The translations under genes and the position numbers were made by a program. The notes under the pieces were generated by a model, which was given only the letters and a program-made list of their open reading frames with translations, ran no database searches and had not been told where the DNA came from. From positions 11,679,001 to 11,743,000 of the forward strand of contig CM073515.1 in the NCBI GenBank assembly GCA_037074615.1: 64,000 bases of DNA, given 5' to 3'. The stretch's first letter is position 1. Every line of letters begins with the position of its first letter. Source of the DNA: Leucaena leucocephala (taxonomy: Eukaryota > Streptophyta > Magnoliopsida > Fabales > Fabaceae). Positions 1 to 12,734 of this stretch are shown one piece after another.

Positions 1-2820
1 TGTGTGAGTTTTTTGAATGAGAGGAAATAAAGTCCTAAAGATATGTACACTCATATATTTATGAGGGGTTCTGTAAGAGTTACACAGTATGGGTATGGCA
101 TGATAAAAATGTGGAAAGGTCGAGTGCATCTGAACAGTTAGAATAGACCTTTGATGATGACATGGATACTGATGATCGGGTAAATGACATGATTTATGAT
201 ATTGGAGACTATGCTTTTATGCGGTCACATGCATATAGTACTATGTGCAATGATGCAGAAAAACCTTTATACCTATGGTACATAAAATACAACCTGTTAA
301 ATGCGGTGTTAAAATTGGTAAATGTGAAAGCACAGCATGGGTGGAGTGATAAAGGCTTTTAAGAATTGTTTGAGTTGTTGCAAGACATGTTTCCACAAGA
401 AAATGTGTTATCCAAACACTACTATGATGCTAAGAAAATAATATGTTCTTTAGGCATGCAGTATAAAAAGATTCATGCATGCCCAAATGATTGCATACTG
501 TACGGGAAAGATTTTGAACATGAGTAGAAATATCCAATATGTAAGATATTAAGGTACAGATCAAACAAGTCCCCTACAAATGTGTTATGGTATCTTCCAA
601 TTATACCAAGGTTTAAGCAGCTTTTTGCTAATGAAGATAGTGCAAAACAAATGTTATGGTATGCGACTGAAAGGATTTGTGATGGAAAGCTTCGTCATCT
701 TGTTGATTCCTTGCAATGGAAGAAGATTGATGACTTATTTCCTGAGTTTGGCATAAACCCACGAAACCTAAGGCTTGGACTCAGTACATATGGCATGAGC
801 CCTTATGGTAGCCCTAGTAGTATACATGGTTTATGGCCCATCCTCTTGGTGGTTTACAACCTATCTCCCTTATTATGTATGAGATGCAAGTATGTAATGT
901 TATCTATGTTGATCTCAGTACCAAAATAACTAGGAAATGATATGGACGTTTACCTAATGCCCTTGATCGAAGATTTAAAGAAGCTATTGGAAGGCGTGGA
1001 TGTTTTTTATGCTATTAAGAAAGAGGTATTCAATATGATAGCCATGATCTTTTGTACAATTAATGACTTTCCTGCATATGAAAATTTGTCAGGATATAGT
1101 GTTAAGGGCCATAAAATATGTCCCATATGTGAGGAAGGGACTTGCTACTATCAACTTCATCATGGAAGAAAGATAATCTACCTAGGTTATAGGAGATTTC
1201 TAAAACAAGGCCACCCATACTGTCGACTGAAGAAAAAATGTTTTGGTGGCCAAGAATTTAAAAATGCTCTGAAGCCATTGACAGGAGAACAAGTTTATGA
1301 AAAGGTGAAAGACGTCAACATTACTTTCAGTAAGACTACCAAGAGAAGTGAGAAAAATATATGGAAAAAAAGATCTATCCTCTTTGAGCTTCCGTATTGG
1401 CAATATCTTTAGGTAAGGCGCTGTATTGATGTCATACATGTGGAGAAAAATGTGTGACAACATTTTTGGAACACTTTTTAACCAACATGGTAGTTCCAAA
1501 GACGCTTTGAAGGCAAGATTAGATTTACAAGAAATGAGAATACGTGAGGATTTACATCCAAGGTAAGATGGTGAGGGGAGTTATTGTGTTAAAGAGATTA
1601 ATGTGTTATCCAAGGATGAGAGAAGAAGTATTTGTGAATGTTTACAAGGAATCAAAGTTCCCTCTGGATACCCATATAACCTTAAGAACATTATGTCGAA
1701 GAAAGATTTGAGATTAGTAGGCCAAAAGTCTCATTATTGTCATGTCTTGATGTAACAATTACTCCCAGTAGCTGTTCGAGGAATCCTTCAAGATGATTTG
1801 AGACACATTGTAACTTGACTTTGCTTCTTCTTCAATGCTATATGTGGCAAAGTCTTTAAGACTAAAAAATTGGATGAATTGGAGCACGCAGGTTACGTTA
1901 TTTTGTGCCAACTTGAAAAACTGTTTCTTCTAGGCTTTTTTGACATCATGGTACACCTTATCATTTATCTAGTGCAAGAGATAAAATTATATGACCCTGT
2001 ATACTTACGATGGATGTACCCATTTGAAAGATACATGAAAATCCTCAAAGGGTACATGAAGAATCCAAATCGGCCCGAGGCATCCATTGTTGACAAATAT
2101 GTTTCTCAAAAAGCTATGGATTTTTGTTAACACTACTTGTCTAAAGTATGACTTATCGGTCTCACTAAATCCCATGCCAAACAGGGGGTCAACTTGGAAT
2201 GTTAGTGAAGAGTGTTGATCATAATGAATTGCAGCAAATACACTTACACATCTTGAATAACATTGATGAAGTTCAAAACTATATAGCAGATCATAAAGAG
2301 TTTGTCCGAAAATAAAATAATAGAATGACAGAGCAAATATTGATTAGAGAACACAACAAATCTTTTGCATATTGATTCAAACAGAAAGTTAAAAATGATG
2401 ATTGTGTATCTGATTCAGCTAGATGGTTGGCATATGGTCATGAATTTAATGTGATATGTTAGAATTCATTTGACATCAACGGGTATTCCTTTTATACTAA
2501 TTCCCTATATGATAAAAGTAGCGTGCAAGTGTTCTTTCAAATGCAAGTGGGCTAATGTAAACAATGGAGTTATAGTGGATCGGTTAGGATTTATATAGTT
2601 TGATTTAAAAAGTACAAGTTTTGGGAATGAGCCTTTCATTATAACAGACTAAGCAAAGCAAGTGTTCTATATCACTGATCTGACAAATAAAAGATGATAT
2701 GTCGCTCTCCAAGGAAAAAGGGTTATTGACGATGATGATTTAATTTGTGAGACCCCTTCATTTTCAATAGGTTTACCAAAATTGAATGAAGAAAAAGTGG
2801 ATTCTGATTGATTTTTATGT
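1..2820 (+). pseudogene. Decayed CACTA transposon tnp2 transposase, left end outside the window
   Basis: Successive reading-frame fragments on the plus strand match the order of a plant En/Spm tnp2 transposase. About 582-929 and 942-1412 read like the tnp2 core (motifs such as DGKLRHLVDS, NPRNLRLGLSTYGMSPYGS, and GNDMDVYLMPLIEDLK if the stop at about 927 is ignored). About 1740-2130 reads like the DUF4218 domain (LDELEHAGYVILCQLEKLF, VYLRWMYPFERYMKILKGY). About 2395-2760 resembles DUF4216 (ARWLAYGHEFNV). Several in-frame stops and frame changes separate these pieces, for example at 362, 927, 1412 and within 2130-2400. The protein would have cut and joined transposon ends, but this copy cannot be expressed intact. 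Family assignment is from remembered motifs; the decay is seen directly. Confidence 0.85.
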
Positions 2821-2839
2821 GATTACATATATTATTTTG

Positions 2840-3480
2840 ATGTGTTAATAATAGCACAAGTATATTGTTATGATTGCATATATTACTTTGTTGTAACTTA
2901 CAAGTGATGGAGTAATAAAGGATTGTTTAGAAAAAATAACTCCAATATTTAAACCAGTTGTACATATTATCTGGCGTAAAAAATGATATGAAAACTTTTT
3001 TACACTGTTGTACATGTTAAAAACATTAGTCATTACATATTCAAAATATGATTTGTACATCATATTTACATGTTAACCGGTGTAAAAAGTCTTAAATAAA
3101 ATTATTTTATCGAAGCCCGCCCCTTGGCGCATCTCTTCCTTTCTCATTTCTCAGGTTGTATGCAGTCTTATTTTTCACGTTTTCTATCATTACACCAGTC
3201 GTCGTGCTCTATGATTTTTTCCTTGCTTCTTTGTGGTTAGTCATTCTTCTATATTCTTGTTCTCGTTGTGCTTTGCCGTGTATGTGTTCTGGACATTTAT
3301 TTTCTCGTGTACGTGATTCGCCTTTTACATTTTTGTTGAATCTAGGTTTTGTAGTTTTCTGCGATAAATGCTTGTACTTCTTTCCATCGATAAATGCTTG
3401 TACTTCTTTCACTATGGTCAATCGTTCTTCTCTGTTTACCATTTTTGTTTTTGTTATTGCATATATAGAAATATAGGGGT
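2840..3480 (+). other. Spacer inside the CACTA element
   Basis: No coding region is supported here. The stretch 2950-3095 contains short GTGTAAA and CCAGTTGTAC-like motifs that resemble the subterminal repeats near the right end of the element (6370-6620). The part from 3110 to 3480 may be the leader of the second transposon gene, but nothing decides this. Confidence 0.4.
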
Positions 3481-5330
3481 AGTGGTAATCAGAATGATTC
3501 TAGCGATGCTCCAAGTGACTCTAAGCAAATGAGGGGTAGAAGTGCGATGCGATTGAAAGACATTTTGAAAGATGGGATAGAAGGGAAATTACTACCGATT
3601 GAGTTTGACACACGTTGGAACCCAATTGGTGAACACAGGACAAAGTACATGAGTTATGTCAGCCTCTTAGCACGCAACAAGACTAACATCACCATATAGA
3701 CTTGGGATACTGTTGATAATCTCATGAAGAATCAAATTTGGGACTTTATTCGGCTATAAGAACTGCCTATTGTATATTGTATGCAGACCAATACCAAAAA
3801 ATACAACTATTTCTTGATAACTCTACTTTCAATAAAAATTATTGCAGCTCACTTATGATGTTCCCAATAATGAAGTCTTGAAGAAGAAGACGTTGTCTTA
3901 TTGCCCTGAGCATTGGAAGGCATTCATGACACAACTAGCTTGTCAATATGTGCATGGCTAGGACAAAGATGGTCAACCTCATCCTTCTCCATACAGCAAG
4001 TATCAATTCATTGACAAAGCTACTTGGGAAGAATTTGTGAGACTTCAGACTACTGCGGAAGCTATGATGAGTTAATATGTTGTGAAAAAGGAATATTGTA
4101 TTTCCCATGTTTCTTCCTTTTGTATGTATTGGGGATTAACTACTTCAAATCTTATAGAAAAAAAGAGCAAAAACCATTAAACACGCTCTCAAGAATGATT
4201 GCCCCCACACAATGTCTTGAGGGGGTTATGTGAAGGTTGAAAGAGACTTGTTGGGGGCCAAGAGGAAGAGGATGTTGAGTCTGATCCTAGTGTTACTCTT
4301 GCTCCCTGATCTCCAATACTTTGTGAAAATAAGTGGTTGTATGCTTACTAAAAAAGGAGCGGATCATTTACAAGTGATCACGCTCGCATGATTGAGGCAA
4401 AAATTGTAAGTGCTACTTGTATTATTTTGTTTTAATAAACTAATTATATTATTTCTTATGTTTACTCTTTTTATGTTATAGGTTGATCTTAAACAACAAG
4501 AAGCCCATGGCTCCTTTAAGTTAGATGGTAGGAATGACATCCTGACTCTTGCCATAGGCAAGCAAGAGCATGGGGGTCATGTCAAGGGAGTTGGTCGAGG
4601 TATCAATATAAGAGATTTTTTTGGAGCATCTTCACGACATTCCCTATACGTCCCGATGGCATAGTTGGAATCATTGTTATCTACCGTGAGGGAAGATACT
4701 AAGGCAGAGGTTTGGGCACAGGAAGAAGGTATAATTCAGGCACAATTACAAGAGGAGTTAGCAAAGATCAAGGAAGAAATATTGTTCATGTTAACATCAA
4801 GGCAACAGGAGCCAACTGTCACCCAAATACTCTCTCATATAACCCGTCCTAGCACTAAAGGGAGTTGTTGTATGGCCAAAAAGGTGTCAGAGGATGATGA
4901 ACCTTGTGATCTATATGTGGAGGATCCTATCAAAAGGTTAGTGGCACATGATTATATCCCTATTTTAGGGGAAACTGCCTACCACATCCAAATTCAGGAT
5001 GATTAGTTAAGGGTGGCAGTTGAAGACGTGATATTTGAAGATGCTCTTGTCCCAATTCTGACTGATAAGGTGAAGACTATGAGTCGGGCAAAGGGGACTT
5101 TCATATTATGGCCAAAGCATCTTGTTTCGGATCACGTCGTGTCATCCCCAAGTGAACTTCCCGTACCTCCCAATTTGAGTTCCATGCAACGTGTGATCCA
5201 ATTGGCATATGAAGAAACGTTCCATGTGAATGCGTTGCCTATGGATTTAGTTATAGGTGACATGGGGTTGCTGCCTTTGTTGACAATGTAGATGTGAAAT
5301 CGGTTATCACTCCTAGGAATGAACTAACCT
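3481..5330 (+). pseudogene. Decayed second CACTA gene (Ptta/En-Spm type, coiled-coil C-terminal part)
   Basis: Reading the plus strand from 3481 gives a polypeptide like the plant En/Spm-Ptta transposase family: MRGRSAMRLKDILK, then KLLPIEFDTRWNPIGE and SYVSLLARNKTNI, interrupted by a stop near 3699. A further segment at about 3845-4060 (SYCPEHWKAFMTQLA, then a stop) and one at about 4482-4620 (GGHVKGVGRGINIRDFF) follow. Open segments at 4665-5006 and 5013-5291 include a charged, probably coiled-coil stretch (QAQLQEELAKIKEEILFM). In CACTA elements this kind of gene lies beside tnp2 and encodes a DNA-binding accessory protein. Stops and missing joins show the copy is dead. Family assignment is from memory and moderately sure. 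Confidence 0.7.
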
Positions 5331-5539
5331 TCAGGTATGTCATAGTGTTTTTAATGTAAGACTAATTTAAATGTAAATATATGTAATAACAAAATTTATG
5401 CAAGCTGAGTGTTTGCATTAACTAACATAGTGTTTGCATTAACTAGAGGTACATGTAAGCTAAGTTAGTTTCTAAGTGCAAACAAGGTCAATTTGAATTC
5501 CTATGCCCATTTCAGATTTATTAAAAAGTGACATCCCAA

Positions 5540-5965
5540 TCTTCAAGACTTGAGTACATTGCAAAGAGGCTTGGTGAAACCGATATTGATTATTTCTTCG
5601 CACCATATATGTAAGAGTAAGAATAATAATATTTCAATTTTTTTCATACTAGGTTTGTATTTGCTTAATGCTAATAATCATTATTGTTTAATTATTTTCT
5701 ACAGCAAGCATTGACAATTGATTATACTATGTAAGCATACTTATAAAATTTTCTTCTTATGATCCTTCTACTACAAGCTATTGGTTGATGCCAAGAAGAT
5801 TATGAGCATGTGAGTTTTCTTCCTTATAGAACAATAGTGTTTGTAATAAATTAAATATGGTCTTTATAATAAAATGGTTACTAAATTTATAACTTTGGTT
5901 ATAGGGCTATGAGGACGTTTGTAATTGTAAGGGGTTTTAATAAAGTTAACTCGATGAGGGATCTG
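5540..5965 (+). pseudogene. Relic of a Ulp1-like (C48) cysteine protease domain inside the CACTA element
   Basis: Position 5540-5611 reads SSRLEYIAKRLGETDIDY followed by FFAPYM, a pattern typical of transposon-borne Ulp1/SENP-like proteases. It stops at a good splice donor (ATAT/GTAAGAG, 5612). After an acceptor near 5705 the text reads KH*QLIIL, which fits the usual HW(x)LLxI catalytic-histidine motif with the tryptophan codon changed to a stop. Around 5905-5965 the reading AMRTFVIVRGFNKVNS resembles the later part of the same domain. Ulp1 domains cleave SUMO-like proteins and are known passengers of plant CACTA and Mutator elements. The gene is broken. Confidence 0.55.
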
Positions 5966-6369
5966 AATAGATCACATACCAGAATACATTTTTTTTTATT
6001 TTTCTGTTCAAATGATTGTATTACATACTAGAATAATTTTTTTTATTTCAATGATTTTTTTGTTCAAATTATTCATTCTCAATAGTATTTGTCATTACAT
6101 ACCAAAATACATTTTTTTATTTTTTTTGTTCAAATGATTGTATTATTTTATTGAATTTTATTAAATGAATAATATAATAAGCAATTGAAGATCTGTCTCT
6201 GCCATCTTGAACTTTGCCTCTACTGCTGTCTCTTTCAGTCTGTATATTTGGGCAGTTTATTCATGAAGCTTTAATGAAACAATATATACACTAACAGGAG
6301 TAGAAACAATATATGTAAATATAACAACATATAAATCGATTGTCTTTATAGTGAGATGTAGAAAATTCA

Positions 6370-6620
6370 TTAATTTACACCGGGTGTAAACACAATTGGT
6401 GTAAACAATTCATTAATCTACACCGGGTAAAAACACAACTGGTGTGAACAATTCATAAAACCATTGAAAAGGGATCTGTTCAACCAGTGTAGACATTAGC
6501 AAATTCTACGCCGAATTTCAAAAGGGACCGGTCTAAATTCTATACTTTCTACACCGGTGAGCCGCCCGATTTAAAAAATGTACACTTTCTAAACGGTCCG
6601 TTTCTATACCGATCATTGTC
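6370..6620. repeat. Subterminal repeat zone of the CACTA element
   Basis: Variants of CACCGGGTGTAAACACAA, GGTGTAAAC and CTACACCGG recur several times in both orientations between 6370 and 6620, just inside the terminal repeat. Such arrays are where the CACTA-encoded binding protein usually attaches. Confidence 0.65.
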
Positions 6621-6651
6621 CAATGTATATCACCATTTTCAACCGATTTAG

Positions 6652-6672
6652 AAAGCCTTTTTTGCAGTAGTG
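6652..6672 (-). mobile_element. Right terminal inverted repeat of the CACTA element
   Basis: Read on the minus strand the terminus is CACTACTGCAAAAAAGGCTT, the classic CACTA end. It abuts GAC (6673-6675), which could be the 3-bp target duplication, but the left end lies outside the window and cannot be compared. Sequence to the right continues a repeat found also at 24660 and 27760, so the boundary is sharp. Confidence 0.85.
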
Positions 6673-9600
6673 GACAAAATCCATCCATTGAGCTCCAATA
6701 GAGACTATACTATGTGGTAGAAATATAACTATATCATTACCCATCCCTAATGTATAATTCTCAAAATAATCATATTTATAAAAATCTCAATATGATAAAT
6801 ATCACAAAAGGATTTTTCTCAAAATAATAACTTTCTTCAAGTTCCAATATCAAAATATAACAAATTTCTAATTTCAACTCAAACTTTCTAAATTAAAGTT
6901 TAAGTTTCACAAGACTATTTTTAACAAAAATCATTAAACAAGTTTTCTCAATATAATTATATCAACATCAATAGATGTATATATATATATATCAAATCAC
7001 TTACAAACATCACATTAGCACACACAACAAGTAGAAAATGGTTACTTCTCGTCTAGACATATGAATAATTACCATAAAAGATCTAATAGGTAAATCTTAG
7101 CTTTCGGTGAATTGAACTAAGGGAGTGTTTGGGAGCAAAACCTAGGTGAGATTCTTTAGGAGTAAAAAAAGGTCTGAGAGAGAAGATTAAAAATAGAGGA
7201 GCTGACTCAATAATCAAATTTGAAGAATAACTCAGGATCTTAACTCTATTTATAAAGCCATAATAATAATTTAAAATTCAAATTCATATTTAAGTTTGAA
7301 CCAAAATTTTAATAATTTACTAACTTATAATAACAATCAAATCATAAAACTCTATGTAAAGATAATAGTATGATAATTTAAATATCATATTTTATTAAAA
7401 ATAATAAAAATTATAAACCATAATAATTTAATTAGACAATATTTTTAAATTATTGATAAATAATAATTTTAATTTTACTTAAATATAAGAATAAGAATTG
7501 GGATGTTACAATTCTTTCCTCCTTTTAGAAATTTTGTTCCTAAAATTCAGCTTACTCTAAAATTTTCTTATCTTATTTTTTAATAGTTTATATAATTTTA
7601 CACTATTTCTCCCATCCTAAGGATGCAACCCACCATAATAATTAAATAATATAATAGAACATTTTTTTTATAAATTAATAGGAAATAATATATGTGAATA
7701 ATATATATTGCCACTACTATGAAATGTAACATGCAAGAGGATATCACCATACATAAACATCAATTACGAGTATTTAATTACAAAATATGCACAACAATTT
7801 TATGAGAATTTAAATAATTGATATAATTACTTTAAACTATATTCCAAAAATTTAAAAAAATTTAAATAACTTATATAATAAATTTAAAAAATTTCAAAAA
7901 TGTTAAAATAGTCAAATCTCATTTAACAAACTATTTATAGAATAAAATATAATTAAATTGAATAAAATAATTAAATATTTTATTGAATAACTTTCTAGAA
8001 ATTCAACAAAAATATTGTAAAATAAAGTAGAGTCAAAAAATTTTGTTTTTTGTTTTTAAATTGTTTGGCCTCAACAAAAGGCACAAATTTGAGATTAAAT
8101 AAGTTTGACTCAACCATGAAGAAAATCTAAATAGAAACTAAAAATATATTTTTAGATTTAAAACATTTAACAGCCCAAAAACAGAGCCCTTAACTTTAAT
8201 GTGTGGAAATAATTTGTTTTTAATGGACCGAAAATAGAGAGATGGAAAAGTATAAAAAAAAAACTACAAATTGTCAAAATTATACAATATAGCCAAAAAC
8301 AAAATTGGCAAAATATATATATTAGTCAAGACATGGGGACGCCCCTTCTTCTTCTTTTTTTTAAACAATGAAATAAATTCATAATGTATTATAAAAAAGA
8401 TTAAGAGCATCTGAAACCTAAACTTTAATACCAATTTATAAAATCCCCTGAAATATAACTATTATTAATTATTTAGACTTATTTTGTACTAAATATAATT
8501 TAAAAATAATATTATAAATAAATTTAGTTTGTTTCAAGAGAGCTAACCATAGTAAAAAAAGAGTTTAATTAAAATTTAAATGAACTCTACCATAGTTATA
8601 AAAATTTTTTTCTTAAAATATAAAGAAAATAATAAGATATATAAATATGCAAAATAAAATCTATTATAATAATTTACAAATATTTAACACATACCTTAAA
8701 AGAAGAATATTATACAATTAATATAGCTTTAATAAAGCATTTGAAGTTTTTCTTAGAGTCCTAAAATGAGACTATCACCTGAAAAATGTTAATAATAATA
8801 GGGTAAGACAAACGTCTCAATAATCAACAATTCTACTCATCATAAGTATTAACATATGCTCATAAGATGTCAAGTTAGAAAAATCACAAAATACAATATA
8901 TAAAAGTTAACATAATATCATAATAAAATCAAATGCATAACCCACCCAAATTTCTCCCATCAAATCAACTGAACCGCCTTATTCCCGTCGACCCAACCCA
9001 TGGGCTAGTGATATCTAACCACTCAAATAGCTAACCGATTAAGTGATATAGATAGACCAAAATCTACAGAGCACCTGACCGGAGTATGGGTTCATTACCC
9101 CTCGATAAATAGGTGAAAGTGTCATAATCTCTCGGTAAATAAGTGGGGCACGTCTCTCGATAAATTGGTAGGATAAAAACTATCAATTGAGCTCCAATAG
9201 ATGTTACACCACGTGGTAGAAATATAATTATATCATCACCACTCCAATGCATAGTTGTCAAAATAATCATATTTATAAAAATCTCAAAATTTTGATAAAT
9301 ATCACAAAAAGGGTTTTTCTCAAGATAATAATTTTCTTCAAGTTCTAATATCAAAATATAACAAGTTTATAATTTTAACTCAAATTTTCTAAATTAAACT
9401 TTAAGTCCCACAAGACTATTTTCAATAAAAATTATTAAATAATTTTTCTCAATATAATTATATCAACATCAATAGATATATATATCAAATAACTCGCAAA
9501 TATCACACTAGCACACACAAGTAGAAAGTGGTTACTTCTTACCTAGATATATGGATAATTATTATAAAAGATCTTACAGGTAAATCTTAGCTTTGGATGA

Positions 9601-9787
9601 GTTGGCATGTTTGGGAGAAAAACAGGTGTGAGATTCTTTGGGAACAGAAAAGGGTATGAGAAATGACTAAAAAGAGAAGATCTGACTTAATAATCAAATT
9701 TAAGGAATAACTCAGGATGTTAACTCTATTTATAAAGTCATAATAATAATTCAAAATTTAAATTCATATTTAAATTTCAACCAAAAT
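6673..9787 (-). mobile_element. Non-autonomous LTR retroelement, copy 1, broken at both ends
   Basis: Minus-strand element with no coding capacity. The 3' LTR part is 6673-7510: its start reads TGTAACATCCCAATTC on the minus strand, and it is cut at 6672 by the CACTA insertion. The internal region is 7511-8436, only about 0.93 kb. It begins on the plus strand with ATTCTTTCCTCCTTTTAG, the complement of a polypurine tract, and ends next to TTTGGTAT-like sequence (8418-8436) resembling a tRNA-Met primer site. The 5' LTR is 8437-9787 and lacks its outer end. The two LTRs share long stretches, for example around 6690-7250 and 9180-9740. Relatedness to Ty3/gypsy elements is inferred from the TGTAACATCC end and primer-site style. 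Confidence 0.7.
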
Positions 9788-11378
9788 CCTTGTAATCTCA
9801 TACCATTAGTGCTTGTTTGCTCTTCTAATTAAAAAATGTGAAAAAATAATAAATATTACTCCCTCTAATCTTAAATATAAAAGTTAGATATGTAGCCTAT
9901 TTTATTTCTAAATATAAGAATCAAATGCACATCATCTCTTAAAATTATAATTCTCTAAAAAAATTCTATATGATTACATATATTAAAAAAGTTTCTATTA
10001 AAGTATTTCAAATGCCCACAATTAAAGGAATTATTTTAGAAAAAATAATACGCAATTATTTTAAATAATTAACTTAACTAATTATGTTAATATACTTAAG
10101 TTAGTTAAATAAATATTATATTAATAACTTTGGTCGTATATATAAAATTAATTAAAGTTTTATATTTAAAATTAAATATAAGCCTCTCACAAATTTTGAT
10201 ATTAAGAACTGGCCGGAGGTAGCATTTCAAATTCAAACACATGAACGTCGTCAAGAATAACATAATTACAATTGCATGCAATGTGGACTTACAAATAAAA
10301 AAGGAAATAAATTTCATTTAGTGAATAATTTATGAAGTATTACATGATAACTTCTTAATCAGTTTAACGAACATGCATGGACAATCAAAATATAGAAAGT
10401 TGTTTTGATCTTATTCATAGGGCACAGGAAGAAATTTTTTATATTAATATATCATGTTACTCTTCATTTATATTATGTTGACTTTATTTCTATGTGGTAT
10501 AATATATATTAAATATAGATAAAGTTAGAAAATTGTTGAATTTTATATATAGTTAATGAGGTTTAATTTTTTTTAATTTGTGTAAAATATGTTGAAAGTA
10601 ATTTATAAATAAAATCAAAAAAGTATTTATAGCAAATGCTCTGTTGACTTTGAGATAAATATAAATTTAAGGGTAAAGTGTATCTATCACCCTAAATTAA
10701 CTTTAGGAACATAATTAATACTATAATGTGTTTAAAAATATAATAAGTATAACATACCAAAATTTTGAATAAAATATAAATAAGATTATATAACGGTAAA
10801 AGGATAATTATAAAAAAATGTTCAGAAATTAGAGAGAAGTATAAAAAAAAGTAGAAAAGAGATTTCAAAGGCATATTTGAGGCTTAACGATACTATTTGA
10901 AATTTAAAATGTCTAAAAAATAATTTATGAAATTAGAGTAGAAGTTCTGACAACCGGAAAGAATGCTCTGCTCAAGTGAAATAGTGGTTTATCTGTAGCT
11001 CTAATCGTTCAGAGATTAAAATATTATTGTTAGGCTCTTGAAAGTTATTTTTACAGCAAAGTCAAAGAAAAAAGAGTTCAAAATGAGAAAGGATCCCAAC
11101 CCTGTACACATCTCTGGGGGTAATAATATGATTTCCATAGTCAAAGAATAAGTTGAGATTATGAAGATTCAGAAATTTATGGTATCATCAATAACAAGCA
11201 TTTAAATCGGTATAATTTTTCTCCTCTGCTAACAGAGAAAGTTCACAATACATATATCGTCAGTGGATTGAAGATGACAAAAATGACAAGAACTAAAGAG
11301 ACATAAAATCTAAAGAATCCCAAAAGCTGATCCAACAAGAACATAATTAAAGGATCGTCATTTAATTCTGCGAATGAA
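9788..11378. repeat. Array unit 1, gene-downstream flank of type I
   Basis: This AT-rich stretch has no gene. It matches 28887-30447 (downstream of gene 4) almost throughout, including the shared start TGTAATCTCATAC at 9789, the segment CCGGAGGTAGCATTTCAAAT at 10213, and the block GATCCCAACC...CTCTGGGGG near 11092. The first about 60 bp correspond to the 3' part of a SINE-like repeat that is complete at 28830-28945. Confidence 0.8.
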
Positions 11379-11795
11379 TCAAGCAGCAAGTGAAGCCGTG
11401 GATTCTCTGTGAACAGCCTTCAAGAGGAGACTATCAGGTTCAAGGACCATCTGAAGAGGAATAAAGCCAATGCCCTTAGCCATAGCAATCATCATCTTCT
11501 TCGTCTCTTCTTTGAACTCTCTCAGATCAACTCTTCCATTCAAGTCATGATCGAACTGCACAAACAGCGAGTCGTAAACTCGAGCAGCTTCGTCTTCTTC
11601 GGTCTTAACGTCGATCCCAAAGTGAGTCTCGAAAACCCTAAGCCTCTTCAACTCGTTCAGCATCTCACCATATGATAGAAGACCGTCCTTGTCTGTGTCA
11701 AGCTCTACAAACAGATCACTCACTGATACGTTAAACGCTTCTTCGTCTTCCACGAAGCTCACTATTGTCGCACCGTCAAGAATTTCTACGCTCAT
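11379..11795 (-). CDS. EF-hand calcium-binding protein, array copy 1
   Basis: Intact intronless 138-residue protein starting MSVEILDGATIVSF. It has two canonical EF-hand loops. Loop 1, residues 33-44 (DTDKDGLLSYGE), has D, D, D, S and a final E at the coordinating positions. Loop 2, residues 82-93 (DHDLNGRVDLRE), has D, D, N, D and E. There is no signal peptide or membrane segment, so it is probably a soluble cytosolic or nuclear calcium sensor; its target is unknown. The ATG is chosen because the same start is kept in all five copies and lies about 90 bp below a TATA box. Differences from the other copies: K107 (shared with copy 2), I112 and T133 (unique), V30 (shared with copy 2). It belongs to a small plant EF-hand family of unknown detailed function. 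Confidence 0.9.
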   Translation of the reverse strand: MSVEILDGATIVSFVEDEEAFNVSVSDLFVELDTDKDGLLSYGEMLNELKRLRVFETHFGIDVKTEEDEAARVYDSLFVQFDHDLNGRVDLREFKEETKKMMIAMAKGIGFIPLQMVLEPDSLLLKAVHRESTASLAA

Positions 11796-12638
11796 GTTTT
11801 CGCCTGTAATATAATAGAGAGAGAAAGGAATTGAAATGTGTTTTGTTTGTGTTTGGTGAGAAGGTTTGAAATGTTGGAGGCATTTATATAGAGATTGCAG
11901 TAAAAGTAGTTTCTTTGCTTTTTCTTCGTTCTCAATACCAGAGCTTGCTGCATGGTTTATGACCGTTTGTCAGTTTCTCAATTCCTAGCAGACAGCACCG
12001 ACATACTTTAATGGTTCCTATGGATGCAGTTGTATTGTCACTGTTGGAACACAAACTGTGAATAAGTACTTTTATACTATAAAATATAAAAAATGTAAAG
12101 TACTCGTGTTAAGTAGGTTTAAAAAATTTGTTTGCAAAATAATTGTCTAAGTTTAATTGAACCACATATGACGTGTTCCTTTACTAATATTTATCTTTCT
12201 ATTATATTAAAACTAATTTTATTTGAGATTTTATCATATACTATAATATTAAATATGCACATTTTTTCAATTGGTTGAAATTCAAACCTTTATTGCATGA
12301 CATTTATGATTTAACATCAATTAAGGTTAAACATGATTTTTTTATTGACATTAAAACTTTGTTTTACCTTTTTAAATACATTAAGAGGGTTTATTAATAT
12401 TTTATAACATCTAAATATCTTTACCATTGGATTGGCTTTCAGTGGCTGATATTTAGTAGTATAGTATAAAAATATTATAATAGTAAATAGTAAACCTTTT
12501 TAGTAAAAATCTATTGCTACTTGTGAACTATTTGAATGAAATTTATCTATTCTTTTATTATTTAATATTTAATACTGTAATAACGTACGCGCAGAATGGA
12601 AGCTGAAAGCATTATTTAGGCGTTCACTTTTTGGACTC

Positions 12639-12640
<2 letters not shown>
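11796..12640. repeat. Upstream flank of type alpha, unit 1
   Basis: Promoter-side flank shared with genes 2 (16354-17580) and 4 (30865-32135). Markers are CGCCTGTAATATAATAGAG just before the ATG, GGTTCCTATGGATGCAGTTG near 12013, and TTGGATTGGCTTTCAGTGGC near 12427. No other gene is seen in it. Confidence 0.75.
11883..11890 (-). promoter_or_regulatory. TATA box of EF-hand gene 1
   Basis: TATATAAA on the minus strand, about 88 bp upstream of the start codon, conserved in place before all five copies. Confidence 0.7.

Positions 12641-12697
<57 letters not shown>
12640..12697. repeat. (TA)n(TG)n microsatellite
   Basis: An uninterrupted TA run followed by about 20 TG dinucleotides. It lies between the type-alpha flank and the conserved 170-bp block. 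Equivalent positions in the other units carry shorter TA or TG runs. Confidence 0.9.
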
Positions 12698-12698
<1 letters not shown>

Positions 12699-12734
12699 TG
12701 GTACAAAACGCCCCTTTGACATCTGATTGAACCT

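Noticed and set aside
10692..10874. Hydrophobic minus-strand open frame in the type I flank
   Set aside because: Low-complexity AT-rich translation; the matching sequence in unit 4 is interrupted.
11409..11675. 88-codon plus-strand open frames opposite EF-hand genes 1, 2 and 5, conserved between copies
   Set aside because: They lie fully antisense to the EF-hand coding regions, so their conservation follows from that of the real gene; no feature of their own.
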